Positions 8,888 to 16,561 of a DNA stretch of 64,000 nt are shown piece after piece. This stretch comes from Pelobacter propionicus DSM 2379. Its GTDB lineage: Bacteria > Desulfobacterota > Desulfuromonadia > Geobacterales > Pseudopelobacteraceae. A program made the translations under genes and the position numbers. The notes below the pieces were generated by a model that worked only from the letters and a program-made list of their open reading frames with translations, was not told the origin of the DNA and did no database searches. Each line of letters opens with the position of its first letter. Position 1 is the stretch's first letter. The stretch lies in the NCBI RefSeq assembly GCF_000015045.1, contig NC_008609.1:3771501-3835500 (forward strand), given 5' to 3'.

Positions 8888-9200
8888 CAGCGACGAGCGC
8901 AAGGCTGCCGCCATTTCCTACAAGCAGGGCTATTACGCGCCGGTGGTGGTGGCCCGCGGCAAGGGGGTCATGGCAGAGGCAATCATTGCCTGCGCCCGCG
9001 AGGCAGGAGTTTATATTCACGAATCGCCGGAACTGGTCCAGCTGCTGATGCAGGTTGACACGGACCAGTTCATCCCGCCCGAACTCTACCGGGCGGTGGC
9101 TGAAGTGCTGGTGTGGCTGTACAGGATGGAAGCGGAGACCGGGGGAACGCACCCCATTGACCGCGAACGTCATGGCATCGCCGGCATGGAATCAGAGTGA
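8874..9200 (+). CDS. FlhB C-terminal-domain-like export switch protein, stand-alone
   Basis: A 108-residue protein that aligns with the cytoplasmic tail of FlhB: both have APVVVA(K/R)G, then MA(E/Q)AI, IPxxLYxAVAEVL and a Y/R-rich end. The membrane domain is absent. The autocleavage motif NPTH, present in the true FlhB at 30377, is also missing: the sequence begins near the point where cleaved FlhB would start, reading KAAAISYKQGYYAPVV. It therefore resembles an already processed FlhB tail. The ATG at 8874 lies inside the preceding FliK-like gene. A role as partner or modulator of the type III export gate is inferred from family and pairing; a separate function is possible. Confidence 0.8.
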   Translation: MTNPDSDERKAAAISYKQGYYAPVVVARGKGVMAEAIIACAREAGVYIHESPELVQLLMQVDTDQFIPPELYRAVAEVLVWLYRMEAETGGTHPIDRERHGIAGMESE

Positions 9201-9354
9201 TTCCGGTTTCAAATCAAAGATGATATCAAGGCGGCGAGGAAGAAGGCGACGAAGGCGTACAGGCAGTACGTTGAGGAGCCTTGAACGAGCCAACGAAGAG
9301 AGCGCTTTGAGTTGGGATTGGAATGACACCATACCGTTACCTGTTGGAGGATCG

Positions 9355-10791
9355 ATGCGGATCAAGTTTGGGACCGATGGCTGGCGTGGCGTGATCGCCC
9401 GTGATTTTACCTTTGACAACCTCTCTCTGGTGGCCCAGGCCACCATGGATTACCTCATTCAAACCAATGCGGCCGGCAGGGGATTGGTAGTCGGTTACGA
9501 CCGTCGCTTCCTGTCCCGCGAATTCGCCCGTCGGGTGGCCGAGATCGCCGCAGGCAACGCCATCAGGGTGAGGCTGAGTGACGGCTATGCACCAACTCCG
9601 GCCATTTCCTGGGCAGTGCGGGAGAGCGGAGCAGGAGCGGGCATAATGGTCACCGCCAGTCATAATCCTCCGGAGTATAACGGCTTCAAGATCAAGGAGG
9701 CTTTTGGCGGCTCCGCCCTCCCTTCCACCACCAGTGCCCTGGAGGAGATCGTGGCCGCCAATGTGGCGACTGGCCGCCCCATCCAGGAGCGCCCCTTCGA
9801 TGATGCCCTGAGGGAGGGGATGATCGAGTATTTCGATCCTTGCCAGGGCTACTTTGAGCAGATCAGGCGCTATGTTGACCTGGATCTGATTGCCGAATCC
9901 GGTATCGCGGCGGTGGTGGACCCCATGTACGGTGCCGGATGCGGCGCCATCCCACGCCTGCTGGCAGGGGTGGACGAGATCCACTGCGTTGAGAACCCCT
10001 GCTTTGGGGGCCAGCCCCCCGAGCCGATCGGGGAACATCTGGCCGAGCTTTCCGCTCTGGTGGCCGGCGGCACATACCGGGTTGGGCTTGCCCTGGACGG
10101 TGATGCCGACCGTATCGGGGCGATTGACGAGAACGGTGACTTCTTCTCCTCCCACTGCATCTTCACCGTCATACTGCGTCATCTGATCGAGCACAAGAAG
10201 TTGCGTGGCGGGGTGGTCAAAACCGTTTCCTCCACCCGCATGGTAGATCTGCTGGCAGCCAGGTACGGGCTGCGGCTCTTCGAGACCCCCATTGGCTTCA
10301 AGCATATCTGTGAATTGATGCTGAAGGAGGACATCCTGATGGGGGGCGAGGAATCGGGAGGGCTGGGGGTGAAGGGGCACATCCCCGAACGGGATGGCAT
10401 CCTTATGGCACTCTTATTGCTTGAAGTCATGGCGGTTAACGGCAAGGGACTGCGGCAGCTGCTGAATGAGACCATGGACGAGATCGGCCATTTTTTCTAT
10501 CGGCGCATAGATCACCGCATTGCGGAAGATGCCAAGGAACGGCTGGTTGCAAGGCTCAGGACAGAGCCGCCAGCAGAGATTGCCAGCAGGATGGTCGTTG
10601 CCACCAACTTCAGTGACGGCTTCAAGTTCTTCTTCGAAAACGGCGACTGGCTCCTGATCCGGCCGTCAGGCACCGAGCCGGTCTTGCGACTCTACAGCGA
10701 GGCCACCTCCCCCGATCGGGTCGACCAACTTCTGAGGGAGGCGGAACTCCTCGCCGGCGTGGCACCAGGCTGTCAGCCGGCTTCTCTGTAA
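9355..10791 (+). CDS. Phosphoglucomutase/phosphomannomutase family protein
   Basis: A 478-residue alpha-D-phosphohexomutase that moves phosphate between C1 and C6 of glucose or mannose through a phosphoserine. The active serine is Ser102 in TASHNPPEYNG, the metal-binding loop is DGDADR, and the C-terminal phosphate-binding loop is RPSGTEP. Sugar-binding GGEESGG is also present. The family cannot be split into glucose or mannose enzymes by motif alone, so no symbol is given. The frame is open upstream, but MRIKFGTDGWRG is the normal N-terminus and has TTGGAGG eight bases before it. The 154-bp gap before it shows no promoter I would defend. Confidence 0.93.
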   Translation: MRIKFGTDGWRGVIARDFTFDNLSLVAQATMDYLIQTNAAGRGLVVGYDRRFLSREFARRVAEIAAGNAIRVRLSDGYAPTPAISWAVRESGAGAGIMVTASHNPPEYNGFKIKEAFGGSALPSTTSALEEIVAANVATGRPIQERPFDDALREGMIEYFDPCQGYFEQIRRYVDLDLIAESGIAAVVDPMYGAGCGAIPRLLAGVDEIHCVENPCFGGQPPEPIGEHLAELSALVAGGTYRVGLALDGDADRIGAIDENGDFFSSHCIFTVILRHLIEHKKLRGGVVKTVSSTRMVDLLAARYGLRLFETPIGFKHICELMLKEDILMGGEESGGLGVKGHIPERDGILMALLLLEVMAVNGKGLRQLLNETMDEIGHFFYRRIDHRIAEDAKERLVARLRTEPPAEIASRMVVATNFSDGFKFFFENGDWLLIRPSGTEPVLRLYSEATSPDRVDQLLREAELLAGVAPGCQPASL

Positions 10792-10902
10792 CAACGTTCG
10801 GACCAGAAAAAAAATGATGAATTTTATGGATACTATGGTATTACTCATCGAACAAATAGACCCTGCCGCACGAGCGGGAAACCGAAAGAGGAGGATTCTG
10901 AA

Positions 10903-11268
10903 ATGGCAAACATTCTCATAGTCGACGACTCATCCACCATGCGAAAGATTATTTCACGTTCACTGCGTCAGGCAGGTCTGCCGGTTGACGAGGTATATGA
11001 AGCGGGCGACGGCATCGAGGGATTAAACGTACTCGCCTCCGGCAAAACGGTTAACCTGATCCTCTCCGACATCAACATGCCCAACATGGATGGACTGGAG
11101 TTCGTCAAAACGGTCAGGGGCAATGGGAACACCGTTCCCATCGTGATGATAACCACCGAGGGGGGCGAGGAAATCATCAAGGAGGCCATCGGAAACGGGG
11201 CCAGCGACAGCATCAAGAAGCCATTTACCCCGGATCAGCTTCAGGAGAAGCTGGGAGGCCTCCTATGA
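10903..11268 (+). CDS. cheY: CheY-type response regulator (receiver only)
   Basis: A 121-residue single receiver domain. The acidic pair is Asp8-Asp9, the phosphoacceptor is Asp56 in LILSDINMP, and the conserved lysine lies in IKKPF. Such proteins carry the chemotaxis signal from CheA to the flagellar switch FliM/FliN, both encoded about 16 kb downstream. An AGAGGAGGA ribosome binding site precedes the ATG. Its stop overlaps the next start (ATGAG), and the next gene encodes the matching phosphatase type CheX. No cheA, cheW or receptor gene is adjacent, so its kinase is elsewhere. Confidence 0.93.
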   Translation: MANILIVDDSSTMRKIISRSLRQAGLPVDEVYEAGDGIEGLNVLASGKTVNLILSDINMPNMDGLEFVKTVRGNGNTVPIVMITTEGGEEIIKEAIGNGASDSIKKPFTPDQLQEKLGGLL

Positions 11269-11771
11269 GCCTTAACCCCGATATTGCCGCATCCAATATC
11301 TTTACCGAAGAGCAGTTGGCAAAGTATGTCATCGATGCGACACAGGAAGTGTTCTCCACCATGATCATGATGGATGCTTCTGACGACTATCCTCTCCAGG
11401 AGCCGATCAACCGCTTCCAGTGCAGCATTACCGGCATGGTCGGCTTTGCCGGCACCTACTCCGGCGTCATCTCTATCCACTGTCCGGTATCGTTGGCCCT
11501 CAGGATCACCTCCAGCATGCTTGGCATGGAGTGCGACGAGGTTAACGAGGACCTCAATGACGCCATAGGCGAAATAGCCAACATGCTGGGCGGCAGCGTC
11601 AAGCAGGTGCTCTCCAAGGGGGGCCTCGATGTGAAGCTGTCGATTCCCACCGTGATCTCCGGAGAAGATTATACGGTCAACTCTCTCTCCGACATGGATT
11701 GCGTCGTAATTCCCTTCAAAATCGATGACGACAGATTTCTGGTAGGCCTGACCCTCAAGAAGGAAGATTGA
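11265..11771 (+). CDS. cheX: Chemotaxis protein CheX (CheY-P phosphatase family)
   Basis: This 168-residue protein belongs to the CheC/CheX/FliY group, which dephosphorylates CheY-P. The diagnostic ExxN catalytic pair appears in DAIGEIANMLGG (Glu and Asn around residues 101-104), with one such motif as in CheX. The surrounding beta-strand pattern (GMVGFAGTYSGVISIH and VISGEDYTV) also fits. It overlaps cheY by four bases, so the kinase target and its phosphatase are made together. Its length is close to the family norm of about 155. Confidence 0.9.
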   Translation: MSLNPDIAASNIFTEEQLAKYVIDATQEVFSTMIMMDASDDYPLQEPINRFQCSITGMVGFAGTYSGVISIHCPVSLALRITSSMLGMECDEVNEDLNDAIGEIANMLGGSVKQVLSKGGLDVKLSIPTVISGEDYTVNSLSDMDCVVIPFKIDDDRFLVGLTLKKED

Positions 11772-11842
11772 TGTCGTTATCTCATGCCCTGATCTGCCGC
11801 CCGGTGTGGTAGGACTGATCCTGAACCGGAAGATTACGCACC

Positions 11843-12946
11843 ATGGATGGTTATACCACGCTACATGAAATGCTGGAGTCTGCCCTGAAGCAGGCTGGCG
11901 AAGAGAGCGGCATGCTCCTTGGCCAGGACCTTAGCATTTCCCTCACCGATTCTCTTGCCACCAACAAAACGGCATACTTCGGCGAACTTGACGACTCCAT
12001 TTTCGTCATCGGCGTCGACTCGCGCGAAGCCTATGTCGGCCAGTTCTATCTCGTATTCTCGCTGCGTGACGCCATTGTCATGAGCAGTACCCTGCTGGGC
12101 ATCCCCCCGGCGCGCATCCAGGAGAAGAGGCGCCTTGCCATCATCGAAAACGATGATATCGATGCTTTTTCCGAGATCGGGAACATGGTTAACGGCTCCT
12201 TCAACACGGTATTTCAAGGGACCTTGCCCAACAAGGTTCACCTGAAGGTACTGCCCCCAAAAAAATTCGTTCCGGACATAGACCAGTTGTCCGAAGACGA
12301 GCCGATTCCTGAAAATGAATACCTCATGTTCCGCTCTCGTCTCGAGATGGCGGATCAGGAGTTGAATTACCTTGATGTGCTGATACCGGTATCACTCGGC
12401 AATCAGTTTGACCCTCCCCCGGAACCCGTGGAACAGGTTGCGCACGACACGGTGGAGGGCGATGAGCCTGTTGCTGCCGAAGCCGCTCCCGTTTCGCCCG
12501 AGGAAGGCGTGGCTGGTGGTGGCGCCCCCCCCGTCTCCGGAGAGGAGGGTGTCGACAGTATCGTACTCCTCCAGGATGATGGTGATGCGCGCCGCCTGCT
12601 CGCTGACGCCGTGACGTTCACCGGCTTCCAGGTGGTGGAGGGAACGCTGGATGACAATATAAAAGATCTCTTTTCCGGTCGGAACGTGCGACTGGTCATT
12701 ATCGGTTCGGTGGATGCGGATGACCGGGAACTGGCGGTATGTATAAAGGTCATGGCTCTGCGCCAGGATTCCCCTCCGCCAATAATGATGAGTGCCGAAC
12801 GCTGGACACGGACCGCTGCGCTGAAGGCGCTGAAATATGGAGCGCGGGACATTGCCCTCACCCCCTGCAGCGAAGATGAGCTGGCAGCCAAGGTCCGCAG
12901 ATGCTGCAAGCTGGCAGACCAGCATCCCCTCGACAAGCAGCTGTGA
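11843..12946 (+). CDS. CheX-like domain fused to a degenerate receiver domain
   Basis: A 367-residue protein in two parts joined by a Pro/Glu/Ala/Gly-rich linker (about 195-235). Residues 1-190 are CheC/CheX-like, with the ExxN pair in FSEIGNMVNGSF. Residues 235-360 have a receiver fold (SIVLLQDDGDARRLLADA and an ALKALKYGARDIALTP end), but the usual phosphoacceptor aspartate is absent (LVIIGSVDADD) and the conserved lysine of the T/KP loop is missing (ALTPCSEDEL). It is therefore probably a pseudo-receiver that binds a partner and is not itself phosphorylated. It follows cheX by 71 bp in the same direction. A role in tuning CheY-P levels or in scaffolding is inferred. Confidence 0.8.
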   Translation: MDGYTTLHEMLESALKQAGEESGMLLGQDLSISLTDSLATNKTAYFGELDDSIFVIGVDSREAYVGQFYLVFSLRDAIVMSSTLLGIPPARIQEKRRLAIIENDDIDAFSEIGNMVNGSFNTVFQGTLPNKVHLKVLPPKKFVPDIDQLSEDEPIPENEYLMFRSRLEMADQELNYLDVLIPVSLGNQFDPPPEPVEQVAHDTVEGDEPVAAEAAPVSPEEGVAGGGAPPVSGEEGVDSIVLLQDDGDARRLLADAVTFTGFQVVEGTLDDNIKDLFSGRNVRLVIIGSVDADDRELAVCIKVMALRQDSPPPIMMSAERWTRTAALKALKYGARDIALTPCSEDELAAKVRRCCKLADQHPLDKQL

Positions 12947-12959
12947 ATGGATGGGCGCC

Positions 12960-15092
12960 ATGAGCCGTGCATACGATATCCGCAGAGACATACGGCGTTT
13001 TCTTTCGCTGCACGCCCTATCGGTCACGCTGTTGACGGCCCTGCTTTCCGGCTTCATGACCTCTCCGGCAGTGGCATCACTTCCAGCCAACAGCCTCCAC
13101 CGAGTATCCCTCCGCCAGAAGCAGCATTTCACACGCATTACCATCGCGCTTGAAAATCGGCCGCACTACACCCTGTCACGCCTGCCCGGCAACAGGCTGC
13201 GCATCAGGCTTGCGGATACGGATGGCCCCCTGCTCAAAAAATTTCGTCGTTATTCCGATACCAACCTGGGAGGAGTCGTTTTCTCCCGGAGCGGGGACAG
13301 CCTGGTCCTGACCTTCCCCTTTGCCACCGACCGGATATGGCGCGATGTCAGCGTGGACGGAGTAAACGCGATAACCCTGGATATCGGCACACAGTTTGGT
13401 TCGCCGCTCCCCCCTGCGCAACGCTCCGGACGTGATCGGATCTGGAGCGGTGTTGAAAAACTGGTGCGTGATTTCGATCCTCCGCTAAAATCCGAGTTTC
13501 CGTTCGTTCCCACGGACCAGATACTGCTGAAAAACCTGCTGGACAGAGACGGTCAGGAAGTCTTCCTGGCGGCAGAGGCGGCCCTCTACAAGGGCAACCT
13601 GTCGGAGGCGGAAGAGGGCTTTGCCCAGTTCACATCACGGAAAACAGCCATACAACCACTGGCCCTGTACCGCCTCGGAGAGACCCACTACAAGCTGCAG
13701 AAGTATTCCCAGGCACTTTCCTCATTTCGCGAGGCGGAAAAGCTCTGGCCGGCATTTCTGAACCTGAATCCGGCGGTAACCTTCTACTACGGGGACAGCA
13801 TCGCCCGCGGGGGCGATCTGAGCGCCGCACGCAGCCTGCTTTCCGGGCTGATCGCCCGCCTGGCCGAGAAAAAGTTCGCTCCGGTTCTTCTCGTACGAAT
13901 GGCGGATATTCTGGTTCGCCAGGGACACGAACAGGAGGCGTTGGGTGTCTACCGCACGGTTTCAGAGAACTTCCGGGACAACAAGGCCACCTGGATAGCC
14001 ATGCTCAGACTTAAGGATCGCGACTTCCTGCAGGCAACCCCCTGGAATTATCTCAGCCTGGGAAACGCCTACCTGGATATCTACCGCCAGAGCAATGATA
14101 TCGACCTGCGCGAGGAGTCCCTGTTCAAATACGTCCTCCTGGAATCCCTGCACGGTGAGGCTTCCGATGCGCTCAGACAGGTTGTGATGTTCCAGAGAAA
14201 GTACCCGCGGGGAGTCTATGCGGCGGTCTGCAGGACCATTCGAGAAGTGCTAGTCGCCCAGGTATACCGCGAGACCGAATGGGCCAGGAAATCATCCGGA
14301 CTGATCCTTTTTGCGGAGGAGCACCAGGATTACCTGGCCGAGTGCATGGAGCAGCCCGAGTTTCTGCAAAAGATAGTACGGGCCTACGAGACTGCCGGAC
14401 GCCCCATCGAATTGATCAGACTGCTCAGCTTTCTGCTTGAACGGCAATGGGCCTCTGCCGGTGCGCCCTTCATGTACGAAACGGTTGCGGAAAATGCCGA
14501 ACTGCTGGGCGATACCGTTATGGCGGAAAAATACATGCGAATGTTCCTCCAGAAATTTGCATCCCATCCGCGGGCACGGCTGATTCTGGAGCGACTGGGC
14601 GGCCTCTTGTACAGCGAGGGGAGACACCAGGAAACGCGGGATACGCTCCTCTGGCTTTTGAACAGAGGAGAAAAGGCGCGCATGGCGGAGAGCTATTACT
14701 ACCTCGGACGTTCCCTCTGGGCGCTGCGCCAGTTTGCGCCAGCCTATCGCTCGATGGAACTGTACCTGCCACGGGGTGTCGACCATACGGGCAAGGCGGC
14801 GCGACTGTTACCCGACGCCTATTACGTCGCCGCGTCGGCACGGGAATCCGCGGGGGACAGGAAGGGCGCCTTAAGGCTTATTGAGGCGGGATTGAAAAAA
14901 CCGGATTTGGAGGGGAGAGACGAACTGCTCTACAAGGCGGGAGAGCTTCACCTGCACGCAGGCAGGACGCAACGCGCCCAGACCTATTTTGAACAGGTTG
15001 CCACCAAGGGGAGCGACCCTGATTGGCAAAACCTCGCTCGCCACGCCCTGCAAACGCTGGAAACAAACGCCGGCAGCAAAGCCACTCCCTAG
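12960..15092 (+). CDS. Secreted TPR-repeat protein with AMIN-like N-terminal domain
   Basis: A 710-residue protein with an N-terminal signal peptide: basic residues, then a hydrophobic stretch ending in SPAVA near residue 40. Residues 45-140 form a beta-rich module resembling AMIN domains, which bind cell-wall polymers; this is a resemblance only. From about 180 to the C-terminus the sequence is helical with repeated TPR-like units such as ALYRLGETHYKLQKYSQALS. It should act in the periplasm as a protein-protein scaffold. It is the last gene before the flagellar locus and is followed by a strong terminator. An in-frame ATG at 12951 is an alternative start; neither has a strong ribosome binding site. 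A motility-related envelope role is suggested by position only. Confidence 0.8.
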   Translation: MSRAYDIRRDIRRFLSLHALSVTLLTALLSGFMTSPAVASLPANSLHRVSLRQKQHFTRITIALENRPHYTLSRLPGNRLRIRLADTDGPLLKKFRRYSDTNLGGVVFSRSGDSLVLTFPFATDRIWRDVSVDGVNAITLDIGTQFGSPLPPAQRSGRDRIWSGVEKLVRDFDPPLKSEFPFVPTDQILLKNLLDRDGQEVFLAAEAALYKGNLSEAEEGFAQFTSRKTAIQPLALYRLGETHYKLQKYSQALSSFREAEKLWPAFLNLNPAVTFYYGDSIARGGDLSAARSLLSGLIARLAEKKFAPVLLVRMADILVRQGHEQEALGVYRTVSENFRDNKATWIAMLRLKDRDFLQATPWNYLSLGNAYLDIYRQSNDIDLREESLFKYVLLESLHGEASDALRQVVMFQRKYPRGVYAAVCRTIREVLVAQVYRETEWARKSSGLILFAEEHQDYLAECMEQPEFLQKIVRAYETAGRPIELIRLLSFLLERQWASAGAPFMYETVAENAELLGDTVMAEKYMRMFLQKFASHPRARLILERLGGLLYSEGRHQETRDTLLWLLNRGEKARMAESYYYLGRSLWALRQFAPAYRSMELYLPRGVDHTGKAARLLPDAYYVAASARESAGDRKGALRLIEAGLKKPDLEGRDELLYKAGELHLHAGRTQRAQTYFEQVATKGSDPDWQNLARHALQTLETNAGSKATP

Positions 15093-15120
15093 ACACCTGG
15101 CTTGGAAGTGCTGTCAAAAT

Positions 15121-15188
15121 AGCGACTCTGTCAGGGTTTTGACAGAGTTTTCTATTTTTGCTGAGCCTTTAGCGACTCCGTCTGTCGG
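15121..15188. promoter_or_regulatory. Direct repeats upstream of the flgB sigma-54 promoter (candidate enhancer sites)
   Basis: AGCGACTCTGTC at 15121 and AGCGACTCCGTC at 15171 are near-identical and exactly 50 bp apart. They lie about 45-110 bp upstream of the -24 element, where enhancer-binding activators of sigma-54 normally sit. CTGTC recurs at 15182-15186. Binding by a flagellar master activator is inference. Confidence 0.4.
15125..15160 (+). terminator. Intrinsic terminator after the TPR gene
   Basis: ACTCTGTCA, a six-base loop and TGACAGAGT form a perfect 9-bp stem followed by TTTCTATTTTT. It separates the chemotaxis/TPR unit from the flgB operon. The same stem carries CTGTC/GACAG half-sites that recur upstream of flhA, so it may also serve as an activator site. 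Confidence 0.75.
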
Positions 15189-15228
15189 CTTGTCATAGCT
15201 TCGAATGCGACAGCAACGCACCCACCAG

Positions 15229-15246
15229 TAGGCACATATCTTGCAA
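15229..15246 (+). promoter_or_regulatory. Sigma-54 promoter of the flgB operon
   Basis: TAGGCACATATCTTGCAA matches the consensus, with GG at 15231-15232 and GC at 15243-15244 (exact N10). Transcription is expected to start near 15256, 18 bases before the flgB ATG. Very similar elements precede flhA and flgF. Confidence 0.85.
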
Positions 15247-15273
15247 ATTAATGAGCGCCAGAGGAGGGACACC

Positions 15274-15696
15274 ATGCCGATAGATGGTCTATTTAGCAGC
15301 ACCATAGATATCCTCAGCAAGAACATCGATTTGCGGGCAAAACAGCACAACCTGGTTTCCTCCAACATCGCCAATGCTGAAACGCCAAACTATGTTCCAA
15401 AGGCTCTTGTATTTGAGGACGAACTTCAGGGAGCCATCAAGGGAAACCCCACGACAACCGGATCAACAACCAATCCCCGCCACATCCCCCTGAAGGGGGG
15501 AGGCGGCACTATTCACTCGGTTCAGGGACAAGTTATCGAGTCTCCAGCCAAAACACCGGGGAAAGACGGCAATGCGGTGGAGCTTGAAGGAGAGATGAGC
15601 AGAATGGTGGAGAATCAAATCCTGTACAACGCCTCGGTGCAGATCCTGACCAAGAAATTTGAGGGATTGCGTACGGCTATCAAAGGACAACAATAA
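15274..15696 (+). CDS. flgB: Flagellar proximal rod protein FlgB
   Basis: A 140-residue rod protein exported by the flagellar type III system, which forms part of the proximal rod in the periplasm. It has the rod/hook-family N-terminal block NLVSSNIANAETPNYVPK and the C-terminal amphipathic helix, whose helices pack in the axial structure. It has no cleavable signal, as expected. MPIDGLF is preceded by GAGGAGGG; the in-frame sequence upstream (from 15241) overlaps the promoter and is not a start. It opens the flagellar locus under a sigma-54 promoter, and its stop overlaps flgC by one base. Confidence 0.95.
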   Translation: MPIDGLFSSTIDILSKNIDLRAKQHNLVSSNIANAETPNYVPKALVFEDELQGAIKGNPTTTGSTTNPRHIPLKGGGGTIHSVQGQVIESPAKTPGKDGNAVELEGEMSRMVENQILYNASVQILTKKFEGLRTAIKGQQ

Positions 15697-16133
15697 TGGA
15701 CTTTTTCAGTGCAATGAATGTCAGTGCTTCTGCCCTATCGGCTGAACGCACGAGGATGAATCTGATTTCCAGCAATCTGGCGAATGCCAACGCAACACGC
15801 ACTCCCGAGGGAGGGCCATACAAGCGTAAGGACGCCGTTTTTGCGGCCACCCCGGTTGAGGGGCGTTTCGCCAGGGCCTTGGATGGTGCCGCCAACAGGG
15901 AAATTCGCCAAGTCGAGGTTCAGCAGGTGGTTGAGGACCAGAGCCCACCCCGCATCCAGTATGACCCCAGCCACCCCGATGCCAATCCCCAGGGATATGT
16001 GGCCATGCCCAATGTGAACGTCATTGAAGAGATGGCGGACATGATCGGCGCCAGCCGCACCTATGAGGCCAATGTTACCGCGGTACAGACAGCTAAAAGC
16101 ATGGCCCTGAAGGCGCTGGAGATCAGCAAGTAA
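15696..16133 (+). CDS. flgC: Flagellar proximal rod protein FlgC
   Basis: A 145-residue axial protein, partner of FlgB, FlgF and FliE in the proximal rod. The family signature appears in [20 protein letters not shown] near the N-terminus, and the C-terminal [20 protein letters not shown] helix is typical. It starts at the ATG inside the flgB stop (TAATG), so the two are translationally coupled. The length is as usual. Confidence 0.95.
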   Translation: MDFFSAMNVSASALSAERTRMNLISSNLANANATRTPEGGPYKRKDAVFAATPVEGRFARALDGAANREIRQVEVQQVVEDQSPPRIQYDPSHPDANPQGYVAMPNVNVIEEMADMIGASRTYEANVTAVQTAKSMALKALEISK

Positions 16134-16177
16134 TCTGCGTACTGCTTGAAAGCGGATCAGGAAAGGAGGCTTTTCGT

Positions 16178-16480
16178 ATGGAGTTGAATGGCATTGAAAG
16201 CGGGCTTGGAATCGGCAGTGCCTTTCCCGCAACCGGCAGCGCCAAGCAGACGTCGCCAGTTGAGGGCGCCGGCAAATTTTTCACTGAACTGGTTTCCAAG
16301 GTAAATGACCTTCAAAACCAGTCTGACAGGGCGATTCAGGGCCTTGCCAGCGGAGAGAACAAAAATCTCCACGAAGTCATGATCTCAATGGAGAAGGCCA
16401 GTATCTCCTTTCTCTTCATGTCACAGGTTCGCAATAAGGCAATTGAAGCCTATCAGGAAGTCATGAGGATGCAGTTGTAA
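16178..16480 (+). CDS. fliE: Flagellar hook-basal body complex protein FliE
   Basis: This 100-residue protein joins the MS ring (FliF) to the rod and is the first axial subunit exported. The C-terminal [23 protein letters not shown]-type helix region, ending [11 protein letters not shown], is characteristic (LHEVMI and AYQEVMRMQ). GGAAAGGAGG precedes the ATG. Its place between flgC and fliF is the common order. Confidence 0.95.
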   Translation: MELNGIESGLGIGSAFPATGSAKQTSPVEGAGKFFTELVSKVNDLQNQSDRAIQGLASGENKNLHEVMISMEKASISFLFMSQVRNKAIEAYQEVMRMQL

Positions 16481-16561
16481 TGCTCACGGCACTCCGTATC
16501 TTTAAAAACGGTTGGTCACGCTGGAACCGCATCAACGTCGGAAAGGACGGGGCGACAGGTC

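Noticed and set aside
9337-10380. 347-codon minus-strand frame across the phosphohexomutase gene
   Set aside because: Antisense shadow of a clear enzyme gene; composition is typical of GC-rich reverse frames.
12951-12959. Start of the TPR gene at ATG 12951
   Set aside because: Possible, but it has no better ribosome binding site than 12960 and only adds three residues before the signal peptide; kept as an alternative.
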